NCBI RefSeq assembly: GCF_001434055.1 | Contig: NZ_AZCZ01000006.1 | Span: 1-64,000, forward strand | Length of the DNA: 64,000 bases | Direction of reading: 5' to 3' | DNA from: Levilactobacillus parabrevis ATCC 53295 | GTDB taxonomy: Bacteria > Bacillota > Bacilli > Lactobacillales > Lactobacillaceae | The notes under the pieces: model-generated | What the model was told of the DNA's origin: nothing | Database searches by the model: none | Seen by the model: the letters and a program-made list of their open reading frames with translations, nothing else | In this document: one piece after another, positions 16,731-26,215 of the stretch | How positions within the stretch are numbered: the stretch's first letter is position 1 | How the letters are laid out: each line of letters opens with the position of its first letter | Made by a program: the position numbers and the translations under genes

Positions 16731-19349
16731 ATGAATCCAGAAAAAATGACTGAAGCACTGACCAGCGCACTAAGTGAGGCCCAACACATTGCCATGACCC
16801 GTAAGCACCAGGCGGTCACGGTGGCCCACCTCTTTAAGTATTTGATTCAACCCGGAGAACTGGGTCGCGAGATTTTTGCCAATGCCGGTGTGGACATTGC
16901 CGCCATGGACAGTGAACTTGACCGGGAGCTGGACGGCATCAGTACCGTCTCCGGTAGTGGCATTCAGTACGGGCAGGAATTTTCGCGTAACCTGACCGAT
17001 TTGTTACAGAAGGCTGACGCTATCAAGGATAAGTACGGCGATGACTTCCTGGCTATTGATACGGTGTTGATTGCCCTGATGCAACTGGGCGGTGAGAACC
17101 TGACGGATTACCTTAAGAGTCAGGGTATCACGGAACAGATGGTTCGTAACGCCGTTGATAAGCTGCGCAGTGGCGAACGCGTGACTTCTAAGAATCAGGA
17201 GGACCAGTACAAGGCCCTCGAAAAATACGGAATCGACCTGGTTAAGGCCATGCGTAGTGGCAAGATCGATCCGATCATTGGCCGGGACGATGAAATCCTG
17301 TCAGTCATTCGGATTCTGTCACGCAAGACCAAGAATAATCCCGTGTTGATTGGGGAAGCCGGTGTCGGGAAGACCGCCATCGTTGAAGGCTTGGCCCAAC
17401 GGATCGTTCGTGGGGATGTGCCCGATAATTTGAAGGACAAGACGATCTTCTCCCTGGACATGGGGTCTCTGATTGCCGGGGCCAAGTACCGGGGCGAGTT
17501 TGAGGAAAGACTCAAGGCGGTCTTGAAAGAGGTCACCAAGAGTGACGGTCAGATCATCATGTTTATCGATGAAATTCACAACATCGTGGGTGCCGGCAAG
17601 GCTGAAGGTAGTATGGACGCTGGTAACCTGCTGAAACCTATGCTGGCCCGTGGTGAACTTCACTTGATTGGTGCGACCACGCTCGATGAGTACCGCAAGT
17701 ATTTGGAACAGGATAAAGCCCTGGCTCGGCGGTTCCAACGCGTCGTGGTCAACGAGCCAAGCATTGACGATACCATCACCATCTTACGGGGGTTACGCGA
17801 GCGCTTCGAGATTCACCACGGTGTCAAGATTCACGACAACGCCCTGATTGCGGCCGCCAAACTTTCCGACCGCTACCTGACCGACCGATTCTTACCCGAT
17901 AAGGCGATTGACCTGGTTGACGACGCGTCGGCTTCCATCCGGGTGGAAATGAACTCCGCGCCAACCGAGTTGGATCAGGAACGCCGGCAAATGATGCGGA
18001 TGCAGGTCGAACAGACGGCGCTGAAGCAGGAAACGGATGCGGCCTCTCAGGCGCGGCTCAAGGAACTGACGAAGGAACTGGCCGATATCAAGGAAAAAGT
18101 CGACAAGCTGAGTGCCCGTTGGAATCAAGAGAAGACGGCTATCAAGAGTGTCGGCACCAAGAAGACGGAGCTGGACAAGGCCAAACGTGATTTGGAAAAC
18201 GCCGAGGCGCAGTACGATCTGAACAAAGCCGCCGAACTTCAACACGGCACGATTCCCAAGCTGGAACAGGAATTGGCCGACTTGGAAAAGCAGAATCAGC
18301 AGCAAGACTGGTTGGTCTCCGAATCCGTTACGGAAAACGAGATTGCTAGCGTGGTCAGTCGCATGACGGGGATTCCCGTGACAAAACTGGTTCAGGGTGA
18401 ACGGGAGAAGCTGTTGAAGATCGCCGATCGTCTGCACGACCGGGTCGTGGGTCAAGACCAGGCGGTTTCGGCCGTAGCCGATGCCGTTTTGCGGTCACGA
18501 GCCGGCCTGCAAGATCCTACCAAGCCACTCGGGTCCTTCCTGTTTCTAGGGCCAACTGGGGTTGGGAAGACCGAATTGGCCAAGGCCCTTGCCGAGAACT
18601 TATTTGATAGTGAAGATCACATGGTCCGCATCGACATGAGTGAGTACATGGAGAAAGAATCCGTGTCTCGGTTGGTCGGGGCGGCCCCGGGGTACGTTGG
18701 TTACGAGGAAGGTGGTCAGCTGACCGAAGCCGTACGGCGTAATCCATATACCATCGTGCTCTTCGATGAAGTGGAGAAGGCCCATCCCGATGTCTTTAAC
18801 CTGTTACTGCAGGTCTTAGACGATGGCCGGTTGACCGATAGCCAGGGCCGGACCGTTGATTTCAAGAATACGATCTTGATCATGACGTCTAACCTGGGCT
18901 CCGACCTGTTGTTGCAGGGAACCGATGATCAGGGACACATCACGACCACGGCCCAGGAGCAGGTGGCTAAGTTGCTTCAAGCCCACTTCCGCCCAGAGTT
19001 CCTGAACCGGATCGACGATACCATCATGTTTACGCCGCTGACGTTGGCTGACGTTCAACAGATCGTGGTTAAATTGGTGGGACATCTCGCCGATCGCTTG
19101 CACGAACAACAGCTGGATCTCACGATTACGCCCGCTGCGCAGGCCTGGATCGCCCAGAAGGGTTACTTGCCGGCGTACGGTGCTCGGCCACTGCAGCGCT
19201 TCATCACGACCCACGTGGAGACGCCGCTGGCACGGCAGTTGATTGCCGGTGACATCCCGGTCAACAGCCTGATTACCATCGATGTGGTGGATGACCAATT
19301 AGCCTTTACGCACGAGTTGCAAGCGAAGACGATCCCAGCAACGGACTAA
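16731..19349 (+). CDS. clpB: ATP-dependent chaperone ClpB
   Basis: ClpB is the AAA+ disaggregase that works with DnaK to rescue aggregated proteins. The 872-residue protein has the Clp N-domain (residues 5-145), the first AAA+ module with Walker A GEAGVGKT near 208, the long coiled-coil M-domain (about 405-530), and the second module with GPTGVGKTE near 607 followed by the C-terminal D2-small domain. The ATG at 16731 follows AAGGAGG. Heat induction through the CtsR box far upstream is expected. The leader is unusually long and structured. Confidence 0.97.
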   Translation: MNPEKMTEALTSALSEAQHIAMTRKHQAVTVAHLFKYLIQPGELGREIFANAGVDIAAMDSELDRELDGISTVSGSGIQYGQEFSRNLTDLLQKADAIKDKYGDDFLAIDTVLIALMQLGGENLTDYLKSQGITEQMVRNAVDKLRSGERVTSKNQEDQYKALEKYGIDLVKAMRSGKIDPIIGRDDEILSVIRILSRKTKNNPVLIGEAGVGKTAIVEGLAQRIVRGDVPDNLKDKTIFSLDMGSLIAGAKYRGEFEERLKAVLKEVTKSDGQIIMFIDEIHNIVGAGKAEGSMDAGNLLKPMLARGELHLIGATTLDEYRKYLEQDKALARRFQRVVVNEPSIDDTITILRGLRERFEIHHGVKIHDNALIAAAKLSDRYLTDRFLPDKAIDLVDDASASIRVEMNSAPTELDQERRQMMRMQVEQTALKQETDAASQARLKELTKELADIKEKVDKLSARWNQEKTAIKSVGTKKTELDKAKRDLENAEAQYDLNKAAELQHGTIPKLEQELADLEKQNQQQDWLVSESVTENEIASVVSRMTGIPVTKLVQGEREKLLKIADRLHDRVVGQDQAVSAVADAVLRSRAGLQDPTKPLGSFLFLGPTGVGKTELAKALAENLFDSEDHMVRIDMSEYMEKESVSRLVGAAPGYVGYEEGGQLTEAVRRNPYTIVLFDEVEKAHPDVFNLLLQVLDDGRLTDSQGRTVDFKNTILIMTSNLGSDLLLQGTDDQGHITTTAQEQVAKLLQAHFRPEFLNRIDDTIMFTPLTLADVQQIVVKLVGHLADRLHEQQLDLTITPAAQAWIAQKGYLPAYGARPLQRFITTHVETPLARQLIAGDIPVNSLITIDVVDDQLAFTHELQAKTIPATD

Positions 19350-19385
19350 CTGCTAATTATGACTTAATTAAAGATGAGTCGATGA

Positions 19386-19430
19386 CTGTACTGTCACGGT
19401 GCTTTGAGCGCCGTAGCAGTGCAGTTTTTT
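19386..19430 (+). terminator. Intrinsic terminator of clpB
   Basis: A 17-bp stem with one mismatch and several G-T wobbles, CTGTACTGTCACGGTGC (19386-19402) with the segment ending at GCAG (19424), followed by six T. Confidence 0.85.
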
Positions 19431-19517
19431 AGTGATTTTACAGCAGCATCCTAACGACCAGTTACGTTTAATTGCTGGGTGTTCTCGAGTATGCCGGTAA
19501 GTGGCTAAAATGACTAG

Positions 19518-19531
19518 AGAACATTTGTTCG
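19518..19531 (+). promoter_or_regulatory. LexA/DinR-type SOS box upstream of dnaE
   Basis: AGAACATTTGTTCG matches the Gram-positive LexA consensus CGAACRNRYGTTYG at 12 of 14 positions, with the perfect palindromic core GAAC-N4-GTTC. It lies just upstream of the dnaE promoter. Confidence 0.65.
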
Positions 19532-19556
19532 TCTTGCGAATGTTTGGCATTTTTTC

Positions 19557-19565
19557 TGGTATAAT
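19557..19565 (+). promoter_or_regulatory. Extended -10 promoter of dnaE
   Basis: TGGTATAAT is a consensus TG-N-TATAAT extended -10 element. No good -35 at 17 bp is visible, which is common for extended -10 promoters. Confidence 0.65.
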
Positions 19566-19599
19566 AGCGATAAAGATAATGTGGAGAGGAGTGGACAGG

Positions 19600-22500
19600 A
19601 TGTTTGTCCCGTTACAGGTCATGAGTACCTACAGCTTGTTACAGAGTACCAACCGCATCCCCGACCTAGTGCAGGTGGCCAAGGATCGCGGTTATACCGC
19701 GTTAGCTCTGACCGATAAGAATGTCATGTATGGGGTCGTGGCCTTCTACAACGCCTGTCGTGCGGCGGAGATCAAGCCAATCTTGGGACTGACGTTAACC
19801 ACCCAAGCGGTTGGGGAGCCGACTCAGCCGAGTGAGCTGGTCTTCTTGGCCAAGGACTTTACCGGCTACCAGCAGCTCATGCAGCTATCCACGGCTTATC
19901 AGGTAGCCGGAGCACCGGTCGATCTTAGCCGGCAGACGGCTAATCTGACCCATCTCAGTGTGATTGTGCCATTGCATAGCGAGGTGGGCCAGCTACTGGA
20001 AATTGGGGATGTCACGGCGGCAACCAAGATCGTTCAGCAGTTACAGACGTGGGCCCCGGCTAACGTTACCGTGGGGATCAGCCCGGACCTGGATGCAACC
20101 ACCCAGCAACGGCTACGAGAGGTACAGACGGCTACGCAGGTGCCACTCGTTGGTCTTGCACCGGTAGAATACCTGAATCGCGAGGACCACTTTGCCGTGA
20201 CGGTTCTGCGCGCAATCGGGGCGGGTGAGGTCATTGAAGACTTGCCGGCTGCCCAGGAGACCATGGGGACCCACTGGTTACGACCAGCCGCCGAGGAAAC
20301 GGAACGATTTGCCCACGCTGGGTTGACGGATGCCATCGCGGCGACAGAAAAGGTGGCCGTAGCGTGTGAGGTAACGCTGAAATTTCAGCAGCCGCAACTC
20401 CCGCAATTTCCAACGCCTGACCAACAGGACTCCCAAAGTTACCTGCGTCAGCTGTGTCAGGAGGGTCTTCAGCGTCGCTTAACGGCCAATGGTATCGTGG
20501 ATAGTCAGCCCTATCAGCAGCGCTTAGAGCGTGAACTAGGGACCATTCATCGGATGGGCTTTGACGACTACTTTCTGATTGTCTGGGATGTCATGAACTT
20601 CGCCCATCGCGCCCACATCCAAACGGGACCGGGGCGGGGGTCAGCGGCCGGATCGCTGGTCGCCTACGTCTTGGCGATTACTGAGGTCGATCCGTTGGCC
20701 TATAACCTGTTGTTTGAACGTTTCTTGAATGAAGAGCGGGCCCAGATGCCCGATATTGACCTGGATATTCCGGATGATAAACGAGAACAGGTTCTGCAGT
20801 ATGTGCACGACAAGTACGGGCATTCTCGAGTCGGTCAGATTATTACTTTCGGGACGCTGGCGACTAAGGCCGCTCTCCGGGATGTTGGTCGGGCCTTGGG
20901 GATGGCGCCGTATCAGATGAGTGATTGGAGTGCGGCAATTCCTAACCAGTTGCATATTACGTTGACGGCGTCTTACAAACAGTCCCAAAAGCTCCGCAAT
21001 CTGGTCGCTGATAGTCCGAAGAATAAATTGCTTTATGAGACCGCCTGCAAGTTGGAAGGGTTACCTCGTAACTATTCGACCCACGCGGCCGGAATCGTGT
21101 TGAGCCAGGGGCCGTTGACGGATCTCGTCCCCCTGCAGCCGGGGGCTGGTAGCCTACTGATGACGCAGTACCCCAAGGATACGGTTGAAGCGGTCGGACT
21201 GTTGAAGATGGACTTTCTGGGCCTCCGTAACCTGAGTATTCTCGCCAATGCTTTGGCGTTGGTCAGAAAGCAGACGGGCCAAGTCCTGGATATCAACGCG
21301 ATTGACCTCAACGACGCGGCGACCCTCAAGCTCTTTGCGCAGGGGGAAACCAACGGGGTCTTCCAATTCGAATCCTCCGGGATCAAGCGAGTTCTGCGGC
21401 AATTAAAACCCGATAGTTTTGAACTGGTTGCGGCGGTCAATGCCCTGTACCGGCCGGGGCCCATGGAAAACATCGATACCTTCATCAAGCGTAAGGATGG
21501 GCAGGAGCAGGTGACCTATGCGGCCGATGCCCTCAAACCAATTCTGGGGCCGACTTATGGGGTTCTGGTCTACCAAGAACAGGTCATGCAAGTGGCCAGC
21601 ACCATGGGGGGCTTTACGCTGGGTGAAGCCGATCTGTTGCGGCGGGCCATGAGTAAAAAGAAGAAGCAGACCATGGATGCCATGCAGAAGAAATTCGTTA
21701 GCGGGGCCCAACAACTGGGGTACGCCGCCGAGACGGCCCAACAAGTCTTTACTTACATGGACCGGTTCGCCAACTACGGGTTCAACCGCTCTCATGCGGT
21801 CGCTTACAGTAAGTTGGCTTTTCAGTTGGCTTACCTGAAGGCCCATTATCCGGGACCATTCTACGCGGCCTTGCTGAATTCGGTGATTAACGTGCCAGAG
21901 AAGACCAAGCTCTACCTGACCGAGGCCAAGCGCCACGGGGTCACGATTTTGCCGCCGGATATTAATCAGTCGTTGGCGTACTTTAATCTGCGTGGTTCGG
22001 CCATTATCTTTGGGCTGAGTTCAATCAAGGGTGTGCGCAGAGACTTTCTGCGAGAATTGCTGGCTGACCGTCGTGAGAATGGACCGTATCATGACCTGCA
22101 CCAGTTCCTTCAGCGAATTGCGGATAAATACCGGAAGGCTGATCTCCTCAATGCGTTGGTCTATGCCGGGGCCTTTGACAACTTCGGTTATAATCGCGCG
22201 GAACTGATTGCGGCGTTACCGGAGTTTCTCAGCAGTGTCGAACTGTCTGGTGGTAACGTTGAACTCTTTGCGGCGTTAGCACCTAAGGTCGATCACCGGC
22301 CTGATTTGGATCTGATGACCAAGCTGACCCAGGAGGAAGCCGTACTCGGGGCCTACCTGTCGGGTCATCCGGTGGAGCAGTACCGGCCACTAGCCCAGCG
22401 ATTGCATGCCGTGACCATCAGTGATTTGGCGGAGAATAACCGGGTCACCGTCGTTGTTTACGTTACGCGAATTCGGACGATTCGGACGAAGCGCGGTGAG

Positions 22501-22947
22501 CCGATGGCCTTTGTTACCGGGAGCGATGAGACCGCTGACGTCAGCATTACCATTTTCCCCAACCAGTATCGTACGGCGAGTGAGTGGTTGAAGACGGACC
22601 AGGTCATTGTCGTTCGGGGGAAGGTCGAACAGCAGCGGGGCTTACAAATCGTGGCTGATCGACTGGACCTGGCCGAAAACTTACAGCCGGCCGATGCTCA
22701 GCAGGTTAAGCAGGGGGCCCGTTGGTTCATTCGAGTCGATGCGGATCATGATCAGCGCCCCGTCGCTCAGCAGCTGGCCCAATTCTTGACGGCGAATGTG
22801 GGACCGGTACCGGTGATCGTCTATCAACCCCAAACTGATCAAAAACGCTTGTTGCCCAAGACCCAGTGGTTACGGGCAGATAGCGCCTTAAAGGCGGCAT
22901 TGGAACGCCTGATGGGAGCTGGCAATGTCGTCTATGAAAATGGATAG
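19600..22947 (+). CDS. dnaE: DNA polymerase III subunit alpha, DnaE type
   Basis: The replicative polymerase DnaE, which in Firmicutes extends primers (mainly lagging strand) before handing over to PolC. The 1115-residue protein starts with a PHP domain (MSTYSLLQS...ALTDKN), then the palm and fingers with catalytic PDIDLDIPD (D385, D387), the YGFNRSHAVAY block, tandem HhH motifs and a C-terminal OB fold. The ATG at 19600 is preceded by GGAGAGGAG and directly by the promoter and SOS box. The usual downstream partner pfkA is absent. Confidence 0.96.
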   Translation: MFVPLQVMSTYSLLQSTNRIPDLVQVAKDRGYTALALTDKNVMYGVVAFYNACRAAEIKPILGLTLTTQAVGEPTQPSELVFLAKDFTGYQQLMQLSTAYQVAGAPVDLSRQTANLTHLSVIVPLHSEVGQLLEIGDVTAATKIVQQLQTWAPANVTVGISPDLDATTQQRLREVQTATQVPLVGLAPVEYLNREDHFAVTVLRAIGAGEVIEDLPAAQETMGTHWLRPAAEETERFAHAGLTDAIAATEKVAVACEVTLKFQQPQLPQFPTPDQQDSQSYLRQLCQEGLQRRLTANGIVDSQPYQQRLERELGTIHRMGFDDYFLIVWDVMNFAHRAHIQTGPGRGSAAGSLVAYVLAITEVDPLAYNLLFERFLNEERAQMPDIDLDIPDDKREQVLQYVHDKYGHSRVGQIITFGTLATKAALRDVGRALGMAPYQMSDWSAAIPNQLHITLTASYKQSQKLRNLVADSPKNKLLYETACKLEGLPRNYSTHAAGIVLSQGPLTDLVPLQPGAGSLLMTQYPKDTVEAVGLLKMDFLGLRNLSILANALALVRKQTGQVLDINAIDLNDAATLKLFAQGETNGVFQFESSGIKRVLRQLKPDSFELVAAVNALYRPGPMENIDTFIKRKDGQEQVTYAADALKPILGPTYGVLVYQEQVMQVASTMGGFTLGEADLLRRAMSKKKKQTMDAMQKKFVSGAQQLGYAAETAQQVFTYMDRFANYGFNRSHAVAYSKLAFQLAYLKAHYPGPFYAALLNSVINVPEKTKLYLTEAKRHGVTILPPDINQSLAYFNLRGSAIIFGLSSIKGVRRDFLRELLADRRENGPYHDLHQFLQRIADKYRKADLLNALVYAGAFDNFGYNRAELIAALPEFLSSVELSGGNVELFAALAPKVDHRPDLDLMTKLTQEEAVLGAYLSGHPVEQYRPLAQRLHAVTISDLAENNRVTVVVYVTRIRTIRTKRGEPMAFVTGSDETADVSITIFPNQYRTASEWLKTDQVIVVRGKVEQQRGLQIVADRLDLAENLQPADAQQVKQGARWFIRVDADHDQRPVAQQLAQFLTANVGPVPVIVYQPQTDQKRLLPKTQWLRADSALKAALERLMGAGNVVYENG

Positions 22948-22959
22948 ACCAATTTAATG

Positions 22960-23040
22960 AAAAATACCTCTAGACTATTTATATCAAGTTCTGTATTATA
23001 TATACCAATGAATAAGATATCCTAATTTGGAGGTATTTTT
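22960..23040 (+). promoter_or_regulatory. Inverted repeat that covers the transaldolase ribosome-binding site
   Basis: AAAAATACCTC (22960-22970) is perfectly complementary to GAGGTATTTTT (23030-23040). The right arm contains the GGAGG that should serve the gene starting at 23043, and ends in T6. Readthrough RNA from dnaE would hide this site and resemble a terminator. A promoter candidate inside the loop (TAGACT 22971-22976, 17-bp spacer, TATTAT 22994-22999) would make RNA lacking the left arm. Confidence 0.6.
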
Positions 23041-23042
23041 TA

Positions 23043-23762
23043 ATGAAATTAAACGTTAAAGTTTATTCCGATGGGGCCAAATTGGCCGACATGAAGGCTG
23101 TCGCTGCGAAGGGACTCGTTGAAGGGTTCACCACGAACCCCAGCCTGATGAAGGCTGCTGGAATCACGGATTACCTGGCCTTCGCCAAGGAAGCTGTTGC
23201 GACTTTCCCCGACCAATCAATCAGTTTCGAAGTTTTCGGTAACACGCCGGAACGGATGCTAGCAGAAGCTAAGGTGCTGGCAGCGTTGGGTAAGCACGTG
23301 GCTGTCAAGGTGCCCATTATCCGGGCCAGCGGGGATGATAACACGGCCGTGATTACGGCGCTCTCCGACGCTGGGGTACAGGTCAACGTGACCGCCATCA
23401 CCACGTTACAAGAGGTCAAATTAGCGGTCGATGCATTGAACCCTAAGACTGGCGGCATCGTGTCTGTATTTGCAGGCCGGATTGCCGACACTGGCGTCGA
23501 CCCAATGCCAATGATGAAGCAGTCAGCGGAGCTCTGCCACGCGAAGGCTAACGTGGAGCTTCTGTGGGCCAGTACGCGTGAATCAATCAACGTGGTTCAA
23601 GCTGACGAAACCGGCTGTGATATCATCACCGTGCCACCCAAGATTTTGAATAAGTTAGACAAGTTCGGGAAGGATGCCTTCCAGGTCTCCGTTGATACGG
23701 TCAAGACCTTCGACCAAGACATCGCCGAATTAGGCTTCACGATTCCGGTAGAAGTCGGGTAG
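23043..23762 (+). CDS. Transaldolase family protein
   Basis: A class I aldolase of the transaldolase/fructose-6-phosphate aldolase family, moving three-carbon units between sugar phosphates. The 239 residues include VEGFTTNPSL near residue 26, the Schiff-base lysine in VKVPI (K89), and the SVFAGRIAD and LWASTRE blocks. It is about 25 residues longer than the compact TalC/MipB type, and I cannot decide between transaldolase and F6P aldolase activity. It lies between dnaE and pyk, a position that often carries pfkA in homofermentative lactobacilli. Confidence 0.85.
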   Translation: MKLNVKVYSDGAKLADMKAVAAKGLVEGFTTNPSLMKAAGITDYLAFAKEAVATFPDQSISFEVFGNTPERMLAEAKVLAALGKHVAVKVPIIRASGDDNTAVITALSDAGVQVNVTAITTLQEVKLAVDALNPKTGGIVSVFAGRIADTGVDPMPMMKQSAELCHAKANVELLWASTRESINVVQADETGCDIITVPPKILNKLDKFGKDAFQVSVDTVKTFDQDIAELGFTIPVEVG

Positions 23763-23830
23763 GTACCGGTTTTCGTCAGTCACTTTTAGATGATTAAAGT
23801 GACTGAGTAGTTTGGAAATTTGTTAAGAGA

Positions 23831-23873
23831 AGTTGGTACTGTGTTTTAATGTGAGCACACTGCCAACTTTTTT
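23831..23873 (+). terminator. Intrinsic terminator after the transaldolase gene
   Basis: AGTTGG (23831-23836) with CCAACT (23863-23868), extended internally by GTGT/ACAC, followed by a T6 run. Confidence 0.75.
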
Positions 23874-24018
23874 GGTTGAACAGAGTGTTTTTACCGCAAA
23901 ACTGGTCGGCATGTCTACCGTTTTTGAATGTTTTCCAATAAATCGAAAATTATTTCTTTGATAACAAATTGGTTATAAAGCGATGCTATTTCTGTGGGTT
24001 TTCAGCGCCAACGGGTAA

Positions 24019-24033
24019 GGGAAAACGCTTACT
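24019..24033 (+). promoter_or_regulatory. CcpA cre-like site upstream of pyk
   Basis: GGGAAAACGCTTACT fits WTGNAANCGNWNNCW except at the first two positions. Carbon-catabolite control of pyk by CcpA is well known in lactic acid bacteria. The site is upstream of the proposed -35, so activation is more likely than repression. Confidence 0.5.
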
Positions 24034-24076
24034 TTGAGAAATTGTGTACAAAGTGTCGAAAAATCGATAAACATAG

Positions 24077-24105
24077 CAGACATTAATTTTCAAAAGTGAT
24101 AGAAT
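24077..24105 (+). promoter_or_regulatory. Candidate pyk promoter
   Basis: CAGACA (24077-24082), a 17-bp spacer and TAGAAT (24100-24105). The -35 is weak, but placement about 97 bp before the pyk ATG is reasonable. Confidence 0.4.
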
Positions 24106-24202
24106 AATTTTGGAATCAAATTTGAGCCGAAACTTTTGGCATGCCAATTTTTAACGAGATTGGTGAACCAGTTCGGCCAATTCTAAAGGAGAGATTTTTC
24201 TA

Positions 24203-25960
24203 ATGAAGAAAACCAAGATCGTAAGTACCCTTGGTCCTGCAAGTACTGACGTTGATACGATTGTTAAATTAATCGAATCTGGCGCCAACATCTTCCGGTT
24301 CAACTTTTCACACGGTGACCATGAAGAACATTTAGACCGTTTGGAAAAGGTCCACAAGGCTGAAAAGATTACTGGTAAGACCGTTGGTATCATGTTAGAT
24401 ACTAAGGGTGCCGAAATTCGGACGACTGTTGAAAAGGGTGGCAAGCTTGACTTCCATACCGATGACGAATTCCGGATCTCCATGGATGACTCACTCGAAG
24501 GTACCAAGGAAAAGATTGCTGTTACTTACCCTGGCTTGTTCGACGATGTCCACGAAGGCGGCCACGTCTTATTCGATGATGGTTTATTAGATACTGTCGT
24601 TGAAAAGAAGGATGACGCAACTAAGGAATTAGTTGTTAAAGTTCAAAACGATGGTGTCTTAGGTTCCCGTAAGGGTGTTAACGCTCCTGGCGTTTCCATC
24701 AACTTACCAGGGATCACTGAAAAGGACTCCGACGATATTCGTTTTGGTTTGGACCACGAAATCAACTTCATCGCTGCTTCATTCGTTCGTAAGCCACAAG
24801 ATGTCATGGACATCCGTGAACTCCTCGAAGAAAAGCACATGGAACACGTTCAAATCTTCCCTAAGATCGAATCCCAAGAAGGTATCAACAACTTTGATGA
24901 CATCATCAAGGTTTCCGATGGTTTGATGGTCGCTCGTGGTGACATGGGTGTCGAAATTCCTACGGAAAACGTGCCTTTGGTACAAAAAGCTTTGATCAAG
25001 AAGTGTAACATCTTAGGCAAGCCAGTTATTACTGCTACCCAAATGTTAGACTCCATGCAAGAAAACCCACGTCCTACGCGTGCCGAAGCTTCTGACGTTG
25101 CCAACGCCGTCTTTGATGGTACTGATGCAACCATGCTTTCTGGTGAAAGTGCTAACGGTGAATACCCTGTAGAATCCGTTGCAACTATGAACCGGATCGA
25201 CATCAAGGCTGAAAATGCTTTGGCAGAATTTGGCCGTGACAACTTGGACTTCGATAACGGTGATGTTACTGAATCCATCGGTGCTTCCGTTGCCCGTGTT
25301 GCTAACGAATTAGGTGTTAAGACCATCGTTGCTGCTACGGAATCCGGCTACACTGCAAAGATGATTTCTAAGTACCGGCCAAATGCTGATATCTTAGCTG
25401 TTACCTTTGACGACCGTACTCGTCGTGGCTTGATGGTTAACTGGGGTGTTTACCCAATCGTTACCGAAAAGCCTGCTAACACGGATGCGATGTTTGATTT
25501 AGCTGCTGCCAAGGCCGTTGAAACTGGTTTGGCCAAGGAAGGCGACTTGATCTTAATCACTGCCGGTGTTCCCGTTGGCGAACGTGGCACGACTAACTTG
25601 ATGAAGATCCAATTGATCGGCTCAAAGTTAGTTCAAGGCCAAGGTGTCGGTGATGACACGGTAATCGGCAAGGCCGTTATCGCAAACTCCGCTGCTGACG
25701 CAAACGCAAAGGTTGTTGAAGGTGGTATCTTGATTGCCAAGAACACCGACAAGGACTACTTGCCAGCTATCGAAAAGTCTAGCGCCGTTATCGTTGAAAA
25801 CGGTGGGTTGACTTCTCACGCAGCTGTTGTTGGAATTTCCATGGGGATTCCTGTTATCGTTGGTGCTACTGGTGCCAGCGAAAAGATCTCCGATGGCGAA
25901 TTGATCACCGTTGACTCACGTCGCGGTATCGTTTACCACGGTGCTTCCAACGCACTTTAA
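24203..25960 (+). CDS. pyk: Pyruvate kinase
   Basis: Pyruvate kinase converts phosphoenolpyruvate and ADP to pyruvate and ATP. The 585-residue protein begins MKKTKIVSTLGPAS, has the barrel active site (IFPKIESQEGINNFD, with ARGDMGVE following), the MLSGESANGEYP block and the allosteric domain. It ends with an extra PEP-utiliser mobile domain (residues about 480-585, GGLTSHAAVVGISMGIPVIV), typical of Bacillus and Lactobacillus enzymes. Codon choice is strongly biased, as in highly expressed genes. The ATG follows AAAGGAGAG. Monocistronic. Confidence 0.97.
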   Translation: MKKTKIVSTLGPASTDVDTIVKLIESGANIFRFNFSHGDHEEHLDRLEKVHKAEKITGKTVGIMLDTKGAEIRTTVEKGGKLDFHTDDEFRISMDDSLEGTKEKIAVTYPGLFDDVHEGGHVLFDDGLLDTVVEKKDDATKELVVKVQNDGVLGSRKGVNAPGVSINLPGITEKDSDDIRFGLDHEINFIAASFVRKPQDVMDIRELLEEKHMEHVQIFPKIESQEGINNFDDIIKVSDGLMVARGDMGVEIPTENVPLVQKALIKKCNILGKPVITATQMLDSMQENPRPTRAEASDVANAVFDGTDATMLSGESANGEYPVESVATMNRIDIKAENALAEFGRDNLDFDNGDVTESIGASVARVANELGVKTIVAATESGYTAKMISKYRPNADILAVTFDDRTRRGLMVNWGVYPIVTEKPANTDAMFDLAAAKAVETGLAKEGDLILITAGVPVGERGTTNLMKIQLIGSKLVQGQGVGDDTVIGKAVIANSAADANAKVVEGGILIAKNTDKDYLPAIEKSSAVIVENGGLTSHAAVVGISMGIPVIVGATGASEKISDGELITVDSRRGIVYHGASNAL

Positions 25961-25980
25961 TTTGAGATAAACCTGTTATT

Positions 25981-26013
25981 AAAAACGGACCCTCTGTCGG
26001 GGGTCCGTTTTTT
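25981..26013 (+). terminator. Intrinsic terminator of pyk
   Basis: AAAAACGGACCC (25981-25992) pairs with GGGTCCGTTTTT (26001-26012), ending in six T. Confidence 0.9.
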
Positions 26014-26215
26014 GTGGCTTAAGGGGCAGCCGACTGTTTGAAATTAGGGATCGGTTCTGACCGATTCAGACAGCATTGTAGTGGGCAATCAGCGGACAAT
26101 CAGCATAAATAAATTTGTAAAGAATAACGCTCGCTAGTTGGACGGTTTCCGTGTAAAATAAAGGTTAGACACTTTTGAACGGTTGACTGGGAAAACCAGT
26201 AGAATTGAGGAGATT

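Larger units (their letters stand above)
23763..24202. other. Intergenic region between the transaldolase gene and pyk
   Basis: About 440 bp without a gene. It contains a 10-bp hairpin without a T run (CAGTCACTTT 23777-23786 with AAAGTGACTG 23796-23805), an intrinsic terminator (23831-23873), a cre-like site (24019-24033) and a candidate pyk promoter (24077-24105). The remainder is AT-rich, with nothing else recognisable. Confidence 0.6.

Noticed and set aside
17892-18455. 187-codon minus-strand ORF within clpB
   Set aside because: It is a shadow of the biased codon usage of clpB, opposite the M-domain, and has no plausible start context.
23777-23805. Intrinsic terminator right after the transaldolase gene
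   Set aside because: The stem is perfect, but no T run follows on the plus strand; the hairpin at 23831-23873 is the better terminator.
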